A DNA stretch of 64,000 nucleotides, from contig NZ_CP031841.1 in the NCBI RefSeq assembly GCF_003432385.1, positions 1,899,579 through 1,963,578 on the forward strand, read 5' to 3'. The position numbers were made by a program, and so were the translations under genes. Below the pieces are notes generated by a model. That model was not told the origin of the DNA and made no database searches. It saw nothing but the letters and a program-made list of their open reading frames with translations. Source of the stretch: Breoghania sp. L-A4 (GTDB taxonomy: Bacteria; Pseudomonadota; Alphaproteobacteria; Rhizobiales; Stappiaceae). Below are positions 7,660 through 16,785 of this stretch, one piece after another (the first letter of the stretch is position 1; every line of letters starts with the position of its first letter).

Positions 7660-9738
7660 TCACTCGCCCTTCAGGAAATCATCGACCGAGAGCCCCTTGT
7701 CGCGGGCGTTGGTGTAGTCCGACGTGGTGCGCGGGCGGGGACGCTCGCCACCGCCGAACGGATTGTTCGGCATGGTCCACTGGGCGGCGACGCGGCAGTC
7801 GTCGCACATCTGGATCAGCTTGATCTGGTCGCTGGACTGGAACATGTAGTGATTGCCGGCGAGCCGCTCGGTGATGCGGTTGATGGTCGACTGCGTGCCG
7901 AAGGGTTTGCCGCAGGAGAGACACGTCGCCGGCTCCTCCTCATGCAGCACCGCGGGCTGGGACGCGTCGGCGCGGAAGGAATAGCGCGGCTCCAGCGTGA
8001 TGACGCCTTCCGGGCAGGTGTCCGCGCACAGCCCGCATTGCACGCAGGCGGCCTCGGTGAAGCGCACCTGCGGCCGGTCGGGATTGTCGGCCAGCGCGTT
8101 GGCGGGGCAGGCGGAGACGCAAGACAGGCACAGGGTGCAGCCTTCCGACGCAATCGCGATCCGTCCATAGGGCGCGTCTTCGGGCAGGGCGACCACCTCG
8201 GACGGCGCCGGCGCGATCGCGTGCAGGTGCGACAGCGCGGCGCGGGCCACGTCGCGTTTGCCGCCGACAGGGGCGAAGCGCTTCGCCTCGAGCGCCGGGC
8301 GCGGCGCGAGCGCGTAGAGCGCGGCTTCCACGCGATCGGGGTCGCTTTCCTCCAGAATGCTGAAGCGGCCAACCATGTCGAAGCCGAGACCCTGGCCGAG
8401 CGCCTGGGCCAGGGTCAGCTCGCGTTGCAGGGCGGGCAGCTCGTCTGCCTTGCGCGGATCGGCGAGCCACACGACGTGCTGCGCGCCGGCGAGGAAGCCC
8501 GCCAGGATGCTCTCGTGCCCGGTGGCGGTCACCGCGTGCAGCGACATGGGCAGCACATTGTCCGGCAGGCCGCGGCCGTGGCGCGCCATGGCCGCGATGA
8601 TCCCGCCGCCGTGGTCGCCATCGTGCAGCAGCAGCACGGGATTGGTCCCGCCGGCGTCCAGATAGTGACCCAGCAGCGCCTGCATGCGGGTGATCAGGCC
8701 GGCGCGGCGCGGAAAGGCGTAGGAGACGGCGCCCGTGGGGCAGGAGGCGGCGCAGGAGCCGCAGCCGGCGCAGATGGCGTGGTCGTAGGCGACAGTGTCG
8801 CCGTCGTCGGTGATCGCGCCCGCCGGGCAGACGTCGAGACAGATGGAGCAGCCGGTCCTGCCGGAGCGCGAATGGGCGCAGATGTCCGCGTTGTAGGAGA
8901 CGTAGAGCGGCTTCTCGAAGGTGCCGACCATGTCGGAGATCTCGAAGATCGCCCGGGCCACGGCGGCCGGATCGCCCGGATCGGCGCGCAGGTAGCCGTC
9001 GCGCTTCTCCCAGCCGGTGACCAGCGGCGCCTCGCCCGACAGATCGAGGATCAGGGAGCACTGCGAGCGCGCGCCGTCCTTGCCCATCAGGAACTGCGGC
9101 TCGCCGCGCGACGACGGCAGGATCGGCGCGTAGCCGTCCACCGTCACCTCGAAATGCCCCAGCGATCCCGAGGTGTTGCGCACCCGGCCGTGGTAGATCG
9201 GCACGTCCATCACCGACGGCAGCATCATGTCGCCCGGCGCGCTGAGCAGCAGCGTCACCGACAGCTTGCCGTTGAGCGCGCGCGCCGCGTCCAGCGCCTG
9301 CTGGCCCGCGCCGTAGACGAGGCACATCCCGTCGCTGGCAATGGACTTGAGGCCGGCGGGTTCGCTGTCGAGCACCGCTTCGTGCAGCAGTGCGGCGATC
9401 TTGGCGTGCGGGTCCTGGCCCTTGTCGGTCCAGCCGGCGCGTTCGCGGATGTTGACGAAGCGGACGCGCTCCTCGGCGCCGTCCTCCTGCGGGCCGGTTT
9501 CCTCGGCGATCTCGGAAAACAGCGGCGCTTCCTGGGTGCAGGCGACCAGCAGCGGCTCGCCGGTCTCAAGCGCCCGCTCGAAGGCCTCTATCTGGGTGCG
9601 GCACAGGTGGCGGTGCATCACCGGGTCGCCGCCCTCGATGATATCCGATTTCCCCAGAGCCTCCCGCAGCCGGTGCGGATCGAGATCCATCGTGCCTTCG
9701 CAATTGCACACCAGAAGCTTGCGGCCGGCGATTTTCAT
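7660..9738 (-). CDS. Multi-cluster 4Fe-4S protein of formate-dehydrogenase accessory type
   Basis: This is a 692-residue iron-sulfur protein; ATG 9738 is preceded by GGGAGAGAG. It has four cysteine clusters of ferredoxin type: CSICLDVCPAGAI, CAGCGSCAASCPTGAV, CTLCLSCVSACPANAL and CVQCGLCADTCPEGVI. Two further CxxC pairs near the C-terminus (CLSCGKPF and CDDCR) could bind a metal. The N-terminal part resembles heterodisulfide-reductase-like domains. In many alphaproteobacteria this gene lies beside DUF3305 and DUF3306 next to a formate dehydrogenase, and here DUF3305/DUF3306 are its divergent neighbours. An electron-transfer or assembly role for a molybdenum formate dehydrogenase is inferred. 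No formate dehydrogenase subunit is in the window. Confidence 0.85.
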   Translation of the reverse strand: MKIAGRKLLVCNCEGTMDLDPHRLREALGKSDIIEGGDPVMHRHLCRTQIEAFERALETGEPLLVACTQEAPLFSEIAEETGPQEDGAEERVRFVNIRERAGWTDKGQDPHAKIAALLHEAVLDSEPAGLKSIASDGMCLVYGAGQQALDAARALNGKLSVTLLLSAPGDMMLPSVMDVPIYHGRVRNTSGSLGHFEVTVDGYAPILPSSRGEPQFLMGKDGARSQCSLILDLSGEAPLVTGWEKRDGYLRADPGDPAAVARAIFEISDMVGTFEKPLYVSYNADICAHSRSGRTGCSICLDVCPAGAITDDGDTVAYDHAICAGCGSCAASCPTGAVSYAFPRRAGLITRMQALLGHYLDAGGTNPVLLLHDGDHGGGIIAAMARHGRGLPDNVLPMSLHAVTATGHESILAGFLAGAQHVVWLADPRKADELPALQRELTLAQALGQGLGFDMVGRFSILEESDPDRVEAALYALAPRPALEAKRFAPVGGKRDVARAALSHLHAIAPAPSEVVALPEDAPYGRIAIASEGCTLCLSCVSACPANALADNPDRPQVRFTEAACVQCGLCADTCPEGVITLEPRYSFRADASQPAVLHEEEPATCLSCGKPFGTQSTINRITERLAGNHYMFQSSDQIKLIQMCDDCRVAAQWTMPNNPFGGGERPRPRTTSDYTNARDKGLSVDDFLKGE

Positions 9739-10015
9739 CGAACTCTCTCCCACCGGGCCTCTTCGCCCGAACATACTCTCGTTATTCCGTTCTACGCACG
9801 CCCGCGGCCATTGCCAACCGTTTCTCCGCCCCTACTATACAAGGCGCGGCGACGCACTCATGCCGCTGCCGCGCGGGCTCGACGGGGCCGGCGCCGGAGG
9901 GGACCGGAGCGCGCGGCGAGATACGACAGAAATACGATAGGAAATCGCATCACGCGCCACAAGCGCGCAGGGCCGCGCGGGGCCGGGGCGAGGGATACCG
10001 GGGAAAGGATGCGCC

Positions 10016-10555
10016 TTGCAGGCGGAAGTCTCAATCAGGGTCGGCGTGGTTGTCGAGCGGCTGCGGATCGACAACCGCTGGGCGCAATGGTCGTGGCGGC
10101 CGGTGGCGGTGTTCACCGATGCGCCCGAGGACGACGCCTGGCGCGTGCTGGTGGCCGACGGCGACGTGACGCGGTTTCACGCCGGCAACGCCACCGTGAC
10201 CCTGCATCGCAAGCTGGTGGAGGCCTATCGGGTCAATCTGGCGCGCGACGCGCCGAGCCTCTGGGTGGTGCTGCGCGACGCCGAGGAGGCGGATGCGGGC
10301 GACATGCCCTATGCGGTCGCCGCCGTCACCGCCAGTCCCTACGAGGCGCAGGACTATGCCGATTCGGGCGAGGGGCTGATCGAGCCGGTGCCGGTGCCGC
10401 CGGAACTGCTCGCCTGGCTGGTCGACTTCGTGCGCGCCCATCCCGCGCAGGAGGAATTCAAGAAGCGCAAGCGCGACAAGCTGAGGATCGAGGAGCAGAA
10501 ATTCGGCAAGGAGCCGATTTTCAAACGCTCCGGCAACGCGCCGGACCAGAGCTGA
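10016..10555 (+). CDS. DUF3305 domain protein
   Basis: A 179-residue soluble protein. The start is TTG 10016, set by the strong ribosome site GGAAAGGA seven bases upstream. The sequence (EVSIRVGVVVERLRIDNRWAQWSWRPVAV) matches DUF3305, a family of unknown function nearly always found with DUF3306 and formate dehydrogenase genes. The last codons lie inside a perfect 17-bp tandem duplication (10541-10574) that repeats the stop codon. The DUF3306 gene follows 32 bp later and is probably cotranscribed. Confidence 0.85.
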   Translation: MQAEVSIRVGVVVERLRIDNRWAQWSWRPVAVFTDAPEDDAWRVLVADGDVTRFHAGNATVTLHRKLVEAYRVNLARDAPSLWVVLRDAEEADAGDMPYAVAAVTASPYEAQDYADSGEGLIEPVPVPPELLAWLVDFVRAHPAQEEFKKRKRDKLRIEEQKFGKEPIFKRSGNAPDQS

Positions 10556-10574
10556 GGCCGGACCAGAGCTGAGG
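10541..10574 (+). repeat. 17-bp perfect tandem duplication across the DUF3305 stop codon
   Basis: The unit ccggaccagagctgagg occurs twice in direct succession (10541-10557 and 10558-10574). The first copy encodes the protein's last residues and stop; the second is untranslated and lies just before the DUF3306 ribosome site. Confidence 0.9.
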
Positions 10575-10587
10575 AAGAAACGCGAGC

Positions 10588-11438
10588 ATGGCCGAGGACG
10601 ACCGCAAGGGCATTGAGGCTCCGGCGCAGGGCGCGTTCCTGTCGCGCTGGGCGCGGCGCAAGAACGCGGCGGCCACGGGCACGCCCGAGCCGGAGCTTGA
10701 CGAGCTTGCGGCGCGCGCCGAGCAGGCCGCGGCCGAGGAGCGCGCGGAACGCGAGCGCGCGGCGGCTGAACGCGCCGGGCGCGAGGCGGAAAACCGCGCC
10801 GCCGCCGAGGCGGTCGATCTCGACACGGCCGACGAGACCACCGACTTCAAGCCGTTCATGAAGGACGGCGTGCCCAAGGCGCTGCGCCAGGCCGCGCTGC
10901 GCAAGCTGTGGAGCGTCAATCCGGTGATCACCGCCATCGACGGGCTCGACGATTACAACCAGGATTTCAACGTCACCGACACGATCCTGACCAAGTTCGA
11001 GTCCGCCTGGAAGGCGGGCCGGGGCTACAGGAAGAAGACCAAGGAAGAAGTCAGCAAGATGATCGAGGCCGGCGAGGCCCGCGCCGAGGCCGACCGGGCG
11101 GAGGCGGACGCGCGATCGGATGCCTCAGCGGAGCAGGCGGAGCGGGCGGACGCGGAGCGTGATGAGGCTTTCGGGACGCATGACGCCTCGCCGGACGGAT
11201 CCGCCGGCGACGGTTTTGATGCCGGCTCCGGCGACGCATCCGGGGGCGCATCCGGTCATTCGGGGATGCCGCCGGTCGTGCCGATGTGGCCGGTTCCGCT
11301 GGTCGTGCGGATGTTGCCGGCCGCTTTGATGCGGCTGATCCCGATGATGCCGCCGCCGGTTCCGCAAATGCGGCCGATCCTGACGCCCCGCCCCGCGTCC
11401 CCCTCCGCCGCCGCTTCGCGCTCAAGGACTGGGAGTAG
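10588..11438 (+). pseudogene. DUF3306 domain protein, frameshifted near the C-terminus
   Basis: The N-terminal part (FLSRWARRKN, then the conserved FKPFMKDGVPKALRQAALRKLW) is DUF3306, the usual partner of DUF3305. The frame from ATG 10588 runs into a proline/methionine-rich tail and stops at 11448. The family's normal C-terminus, PLRRRFALKDWE followed by TAG at 11436-11438, is present in the -1 frame. The shift falls at about 11262-11265, where GGGG would need a fifth G. Either one base was lost from the sequence or the gene is truly truncated. The SIR2-domain gene begins only 45 bp downstream. Confidence 0.8.
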
Positions 11439-11483
11439 GGGGCTCTAACGTAGCTTGTCCCATCACACTTTGAGGTGCTTGAG

Positions 11484-14400
11484 ATGAGATTTATCGCGAG
11501 CGGCCCTTCAATACCCGACGAATTGCTTCTTGCTCGCGATCAAGGACGCGTCGTGTTTTTTTGTGGCGCAGGCATTTCACGCGCCAAGGCGAAGTTGCCT
11601 GACTTCTTTGAACTGGCAACTACGGTTACCCGTGCTCTTGGGGTTGGTGAAAACGATCCGGCAATGAAAATCATTGCCGAAGCGAGAGAAATAGGTCAGC
11701 GGACGGGTGTCGATGGTCTCATCTCCGCAGATAGAATTTTCGGTTTACTTGAACGTGATTTTTTTTCGCGCGATATTCAAGAAGCTGTAGCGCGGGCACT
11801 TACGCCGAATATTCCAACGGACCTCAGTGCACATCAGGTATTGCTGAGGCTTGCAACCACCCAAGAGGGTTTGGTTCGTTTGGTGACAACCAATTTTGAT
11901 CGGCTGTTCGATGAATGCCGCGCCGGCCTAACGACCTTTTCTCCGCCGAAGCTTCCTGACCCATCGCGTGCTACTGACCTCAATGGAATTGTGTATCTAC
12001 ATGGAAAGATAAACTCTGAGGGTAATGGAGCCGAAGGAGATGGCTTCGTCCTTTCAAGTTCCGAGTTCGGAAGAGCGTATTTGTCTGACGGGTGGGCGAC
12101 GTCATTTGTTCGAAGTGTCCTACGCAAATACTCAGTCGTCTTCATCGGATATTCTGCGGACGACCCGCCTATGCAGTATCTTCTGGAAGCACTTCACCGA
12201 ACAGCTGGATCTGTAGACGAGATATATGCGTTTCAATCTGGTGATGAAAACTACGCAAATTCCAGATGGCAACACAAAGGTGTTGCCGCGATTCCTTATG
12301 ATAGTGCGAATGGCCACTCGGCGCTTTGGAGCACATTAGAGGCTTGGGCCGTTCGAGCAGATGACCCCAACGCATGGATGCAGGGTGTGGTGGATCGGGC
12401 GAGGTCAGGCCCAGAGAGTCTGCAACCTCATGAACGAGGGCAGGTTGCCCATATCGTCTCCACAATTGAAGGCGTACGGAAGTTTGCAGAAGGAGACAGT
12501 CCTCCTCCAGCTACATGGCTTTGTGTTTTTGATCCTTTTCGGAGATTCGCTGAGCCGGGCCGGCAGGGCGGCTTCATGGAGCAGGGTCCATACATAGATC
12601 CTTTTGAACTTTATTCACTCGACTCAGACCCGATTCCTGAAAAAAGCACCCCGGAAGATAACTATTCCAAGCGCGAAGTGCCCAACGAGGTATGGGATGG
12701 GTTTGCTCTGAATGAGTTAGACCGTACTGGGCTTAGGGACGATAATACTAGCTCATTACGGGGGCATTGGTCCCGGCAACCGCCGCGTCTACCGGCCAGG
12801 CAAGCTCAATTTGGTTTCTGGATCAGCAAAATTGCACATCAGCCAGAGACTGTTTGGTGGGCTGTTCGTCAGCTCGGTTTGCATCCGGAAATATTACAGA
12901 AAATCACTTGGCAGCTGGAAAAATCTGATCCGGGAATTCCAGCGGCGGTCCGCGAGGCATGGCGTTATCTCTCCGATTATTGGGAGGTAGACCGCACAGA
13001 AATTCGACGAGGTTGGTATGAGTTGGGAACCGCCATCGTAGCCAGCGGGTGGAATGAGATCATTCAACGGCGCTTTGCTGATCTCGGGCAACCATGCGTA
13101 AAAGTGAAGCAGAATCACTGGGGAGGCCCGGTTCCTGGGTTCAAAGAAGAAATTCGCCTACAAGACCTTATTAGCCTTGATGTCGAATACACAGACTTGC
13201 CACGTAATATATCAATTCCCGACGAGTGGATTGAACGGGTTGTGATTGTCTTGCGTAAGAACCTCGAAACAGCGTTGGAATTGGAAAATGAATTTGGCGG
13301 ATATGGTTTGAATGACATTTGTCCAATAACTCCAGATGAAAATCCCGACGGAGATTCGTACTCCCGAACTCACGGTTTGTCGGCGTGGGTTCTCTACTTC
13401 ATCAGCCAGTTTCAGAGATTGATGGACTTGAATCTGGATGCTGCGAGAACCGAATTTCAGTGCTGGTCCATCGAAGACGCCACCATATTTGCCAGATTGA
13501 GAATTTGGGCATTGGGGCAAGACAGGCTTGTAACCAGTGAAGAGTTTGGAGATGCCATCAGGAAATTGCCTGAGAAGGCGTTTTGGGATGCATACCATGC
13601 TCGGGATTTGCTTTTGGCGCTTTCCTCCAGATGGATCGAATTAGGTTTGGATGACAGAAGCGAAATTGAGCAGCGTATTCTTCATGGTCCAGAGCGGTGG
13701 TCGGATGAAGAAGATGGCCATTTTGAAGAGAGGAAAGCTTGGGCCAGTGTCAACAGGTTGAACTGGCTCCATGAGGAGGGTTGCATACTGCAGTTGAACT
13801 TGGAAAAAACCACTGAAGAACTGCGTAAGAAGGTTCCAAAGTGGCAACCCGAATATGCGAGAGGGGCCGCTGAATCGCTGGAAGGGCATGGTGGCTGGGT
13901 TCGAACAGAGACTGATCATTCCGCACTTTTGAATGAACCATTGGGCACTACGCTTGCGAAGGCGATGGAACTCTCCGGGAGGCAGGGGAGCGAATTGGTT
14001 CAGTACGATCCGTTTGCGGGTCTTTCAGCAGCGTATCCAGCACGTGCGTTTGCGGCACTAAGGCTGGAAGCAAAACGGGATAGCTTTCCTGACTGGGCTT
14101 GGAGGGCGTTCCTGGATTCTGACCGCCGGAAAACGGATGGAACGAGGTTTGTTGGACTGATAGGAGAACAACTTGCGCGTTATTCTGCGTCTCAGTTGAC
14201 CTCAATAATTCGCCCCGTAGCCGAATGGATAAAAAAGTCAGCAAAGGTCCTCGCAAAAAAATATCCCGATATATTCAAGCGATTGTTCTTAAAGGCCATT
14301 GAGGTGCTGTCGCTGGAAACAGATGAAAGTACCTCATCAGTTGTTCGGAGCAACAAAGAAATCGATTGGACGATGGAGGCGATCAATTCGCCTACCGGAA

Positions 14401-15311
14401 AACTGGCCGAGGCACTTTTTGACGATCCACAAAAGGATGGCCTGTCAAGAGGACAAGGACTTCCTGAAGAGTGGTTGCGACTCGTACAAGGCTTGTTGGC
14501 TTTACCCGACGACCTTCATCGGCATGCCCTTGTTATTTTTGCGCATAATCTGAGTTGGTTTTTTGCCGTGGACCCGGAATGGACGTACGTCAACTTACTA
14601 TCGGCCTTGGATTCAAGCGTCGAGCAGGACCGAGAGGCCTTTTGGGGAGGTTTTCTTTGGGGAGGCAAAGCCGAAGGGCGTGAGTTGTTCGAAAACCTCA
14701 AGCCGCACATGCTGCGACTTGCCGTGTCAAGTAATCTTGAACGCCGAGGTCACGCTGAGACTTTATCAGGTCTGATATTGTCTGCATGGGCATTGACCGA
14801 CGATGATACGGGCGAAAAATGGGTATCCGATCAAGAATTGCGCAATGTTCTGTTAAATTCAAACGATGATGTTCGTTCTCGCATTTTGTGGCAGGCGGAA
14901 CGTTGGGCCAAAGAAAAACAAGAAACTTGGGCGCCACTGTTGCTCGATCTTTTGCGCAACGTTTGGCCAAGGCAGATTGCAGCCAAATCGGGCATCGTAT
15001 CCGCTCGATTGTGCGACATAGCTTTTTCCGACGAAGCACGTTTTCCAGAACTGGCGGCGGCTGTTCTACCATTGCTCACAAAAATTGACCGTGACCATTT
15101 GATGCTTCCAAACCTTCGCCGATCTCGCGACAATATTGTAGATTTGCACCCTCGCGAAACATTAGAGCTACTTCATGCTGCGCTCCCGGACAACGTTGCC
15201 GCTTGGCCCTACGGTATAGATGCAACGATTACCCGTATTGGTGAGGCCGACAGCGCCCTCAACAGCGACGAGCGACTAATTGAACTCAAGCGGAAATGGG
15301 ATGCGCGCTGA
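11484..15311 (+). CDS. SIR2-domain large defence-type protein
   Basis: This is a 1275-residue protein; ATG 11484 has TTGAGG eight bases upstream, with GTG 11475 as the alternative. Residues about 1-250 form a SIR2 NAD-binding domain: GAGIS at 28-32, TTNFD at 135-139, the catalytic-type HG at 173-174 and GYSADD at 222-227. The remaining thousand residues are mostly helical with no membrane segments, resembling the SIR2 plus long helical (DUF4020-like) proteins of bacterial defence loci. In such proteins (DSR1/DSR2) the SIR2 domain hydrolyses NAD on phage infection and the C-terminal region senses phage proteins. The gene is clearly richer in A+T than its neighbours, which suggests horizontal acquisition. 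No partner gene is visible. Confidence 0.8.
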   Translation: MRFIASGPSIPDELLLARDQGRVVFFCGAGISRAKAKLPDFFELATTVTRALGVGENDPAMKIIAEAREIGQRTGVDGLISADRIFGLLERDFFSRDIQEAVARALTPNIPTDLSAHQVLLRLATTQEGLVRLVTTNFDRLFDECRAGLTTFSPPKLPDPSRATDLNGIVYLHGKINSEGNGAEGDGFVLSSSEFGRAYLSDGWATSFVRSVLRKYSVVFIGYSADDPPMQYLLEALHRTAGSVDEIYAFQSGDENYANSRWQHKGVAAIPYDSANGHSALWSTLEAWAVRADDPNAWMQGVVDRARSGPESLQPHERGQVAHIVSTIEGVRKFAEGDSPPPATWLCVFDPFRRFAEPGRQGGFMEQGPYIDPFELYSLDSDPIPEKSTPEDNYSKREVPNEVWDGFALNELDRTGLRDDNTSSLRGHWSRQPPRLPARQAQFGFWISKIAHQPETVWWAVRQLGLHPEILQKITWQLEKSDPGIPAAVREAWRYLSDYWEVDRTEIRRGWYELGTAIVASGWNEIIQRRFADLGQPCVKVKQNHWGGPVPGFKEEIRLQDLISLDVEYTDLPRNISIPDEWIERVVIVLRKNLETALELENEFGGYGLNDICPITPDENPDGDSYSRTHGLSAWVLYFISQFQRLMDLNLDAARTEFQCWSIEDATIFARLRIWALGQDRLVTSEEFGDAIRKLPEKAFWDAYHARDLLLALSSRWIELGLDDRSEIEQRILHGPERWSDEEDGHFEERKAWASVNRLNWLHEEGCILQLNLEKTTEELRKKVPKWQPEYARGAAESLEGHGGWVRTETDHSALLNEPLGTTLAKAMELSGRQGSELVQYDPFAGLSAAYPARAFAALRLEAKRDSFPDWAWRAFLDSDRRKTDGTRFVGLIGEQLARYSASQLTSIIRPVAEWIKKSAKVLAKKYPDIFKRLFLKAIEVLSLETDESTSSVVRSNKEIDWTMEAINSPTGKLAEALFDDPQKDGLSRGQGLPEEWLRLVQGLLALPDDLHRHALVIFAHNLSWFFAVDPEWTYVNLLSALDSSVEQDREAFWGGFLWGGKAEGRELFENLKPHMLRLAVSSNLERRGHAETLSGLILSAWALTDDDTGEKWVSDQELRNVLLNSNDDVRSRILWQAERWAKEKQETWAPLLLDLLRNVWPRQIAAKSGIVSARLCDIAFSDEARFPELAAAVLPLLTKIDRDHLMLPNLRRSRDNIVDLHPRETLELLHAALPDNVAAWPYGIDATITRIGEADSALNSDERLIELKRKWDAR

Positions 15312-15674
15312 TAAGGCGGGACACTGAGATTACCGAAGCCAATTGTCTTCGCTCGGCCCATCTCCGCGGACACCATCTTTCAGGGCTCGCCTTCCATATG
15401 ATCGAGCCAACCCGCCCCTTCCACCTCGCCCCCCCGGAACCCTTCCGCGTTCCGCGCGTTGAGGGCGGGACCCTGCGCGCTGAAGTGCGCCGGCTCTCTT
15501 CACGCGGCCCTAATGCGTTGGCCGAATGCGTTGGCGGGCGGGGCGCCGGGTTGATAGGATTGAGCGGCCCGGACGCCGCGGCGCCCGTTTGCCGATCATC
15601 TCGCCTTGCCTGCGACCCAAATCCTGGCGCGCCGTCCTGCCCATCCGGGCCGGGCGGGCCCAGCGGAGACCATG
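15312..15674. other. Intergenic region downstream of the SIR2 gene
   Basis: About 360 bp of GC-rich DNA. I see no convincing gene, RNA or att-like repeat. The base composition returns here from the AT-richer SIR2 gene to the host level, so the right border of the acquired segment is probably at about 15.3 kb. Confidence 0.45.
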
Positions 15675-16478
15675 ATGAACCTGAGCATCGGCTACGAACT
15701 GCAATACGACTTTCCCCAGCCGACACCGCTGATTGCGATGCTCAACGTGCATTTCTCGCGGGTCTCCGACCTGGCGCGCCCCGACAACATGATCGTTAGC
15801 CCCTCGGTGCCGGTCTCGGGCTATCGCGACGGCTTTGGCAACTGGTGCAGCCGGCTGCTCGCGCCGGCGGGGCGCATGACGATTTCCTGCGACGCGGTGA
15901 TCCGCGACAGCGGCCTGCCGGATCCGGTGGCGCGCGGCGCGCACCAGCACGCGGTGGAGGATCTGCCGGAGGAAACGCTGGTGTTTCTGCTGGCCAGCCG
16001 CTTTTGCGACAGCGACCGGCTGCTGGACCTGGCGTGGAGCCTGTTCGGCGAGACGGAGCCGGGCTGGGCGCGCGTTCAGGCGGTGTGCGACTTCGTGCAC
16101 AACCACATCGCCTTCGGCTACGAGCACGCGCGGGTGACGCGCTCGGCGTTCGAGGCCTATGACGACCGCCGCGGCGTCTGCCGCGACTACGCGCATCTCG
16201 CCGTCGCCTTCTGCCGCGCGCTGAACATCCCGGCGCGCTATTGCACCGGCTATCTCAGCGACCTCGGCACGCCGAGACCCCATCCGCCGGGCGATTTCGC
16301 CGCCTGGTTCGAGGCCTATCTCGGCGGTGAGTGGCACATGTTCGATCCGCGCAACAACGAGCCGCGGCTGGGCCGGGTCCTGCTGGCGCAGGGCAGGGAC
16401 GCCGCGGACGTGGCGATCACCACGACCTTCGGCGTCAACACGCTTGCGGGCTTCAAGGTCTGGACCGACGAGGCCTGA
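15675..16478 (+). CDS. Transglutaminase-like cysteine peptidase family protein
   Basis: A 267-residue cytoplasmic protein. ATG 15675 is preferred to 15672 because of the spacing from GGAG at 15665-15668. It has the bacterial transglutaminase N-terminal beta domain followed by the papain-like core. The catalytic triad is visible: Cys in RRGVCRDYAHLA, His in GGEWHMFDPRNN and the Asp of the same motif. Proteins of this type act as peptidases or amidases; the substrate is unknown. Confidence 0.88.
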   Translation: MNLSIGYELQYDFPQPTPLIAMLNVHFSRVSDLARPDNMIVSPSVPVSGYRDGFGNWCSRLLAPAGRMTISCDAVIRDSGLPDPVARGAHQHAVEDLPEETLVFLLASRFCDSDRLLDLAWSLFGETEPGWARVQAVCDFVHNHIAFGYEHARVTRSAFEAYDDRRGVCRDYAHLAVAFCRALNIPARYCTGYLSDLGTPRPHPPGDFAAWFEAYLGGEWHMFDPRNNEPRLGRVLLAQGRDAADVAITTTFGVNTLAGFKVWTDEA

Positions 16479-16487
16479 GGCGCGCCC

Positions 16488-16769
16488 TCACTCGCCCGGA
16501 AACTGCGCGCGGCAATAGTCGGTGGCGCGGGTCTTGAAGGCTTTGTACTGGGCGTCGTTGAGGATGGCCTCCGCGCGCATGGTCTCCACCGCGCCGACGC
16601 GCTCGGTGAGGCAGGCGGCCAACTCGGGGTTGCCGGCGCCGGCGGTGGCTTGCTCGGAGGGCAGCAGGGCGGCGCGGTTGATCCAGCCAAGGGCTGAGGC
16701 CGCGAGCAGCGCCACGGCTACGGCGAGGCCGCGGGCGCGAAAGGAATCCAGGAAATGAGTGCCGTTCAT
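16488..16769 (-). CDS. Hypothetical protein with N-terminal membrane segment
   Basis: A 93-residue protein with a hydrophobic segment at about residues 15-32 (LAVAVALLAASALGWI), likely a signal anchor, and a soluble C-terminal part. That part has two cysteines (AACLTERVGAVETMR and DYCRAQFPGE) that could form a disulfide in the periplasm. I do not recognise the family. It lies 16 bp downstream of moaA on the same strand and may be its last cotranscribed gene. Confidence 0.6.
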   Translation of the reverse strand: MNGTHFLDSFRARGLAVAVALLAASALGWINRAALLPSEQATAGAGNPELAACLTERVGAVETMRAEAILNDAQYKAFKTRATDYCRAQFPGE

Positions 16770-16785
16770 GACGCGCCCGCTGCGG

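Noticed and set aside
7630..10572. 980-codon plus-strand open frame antisense to the ferredoxin gene
   Set aside because: It mirrors the high third-position GC of the minus-strand gene, has low-complexity Arg/Ala/Gly content and no family features; the minus strand has clear cysteine clusters.
11240..11270. Programmed frameshift in the DUF3306 gene
   Set aside because: The shift is in a G run like the many other one-base losses here and there is no slippery heptamer; sequence error or plain mutation is simpler.
11440..15674. Attachment-site repeats flanking the SIR2 gene
   Set aside because: I compared the sequence on both sides by eye and found no convincing direct or inverted repeat.
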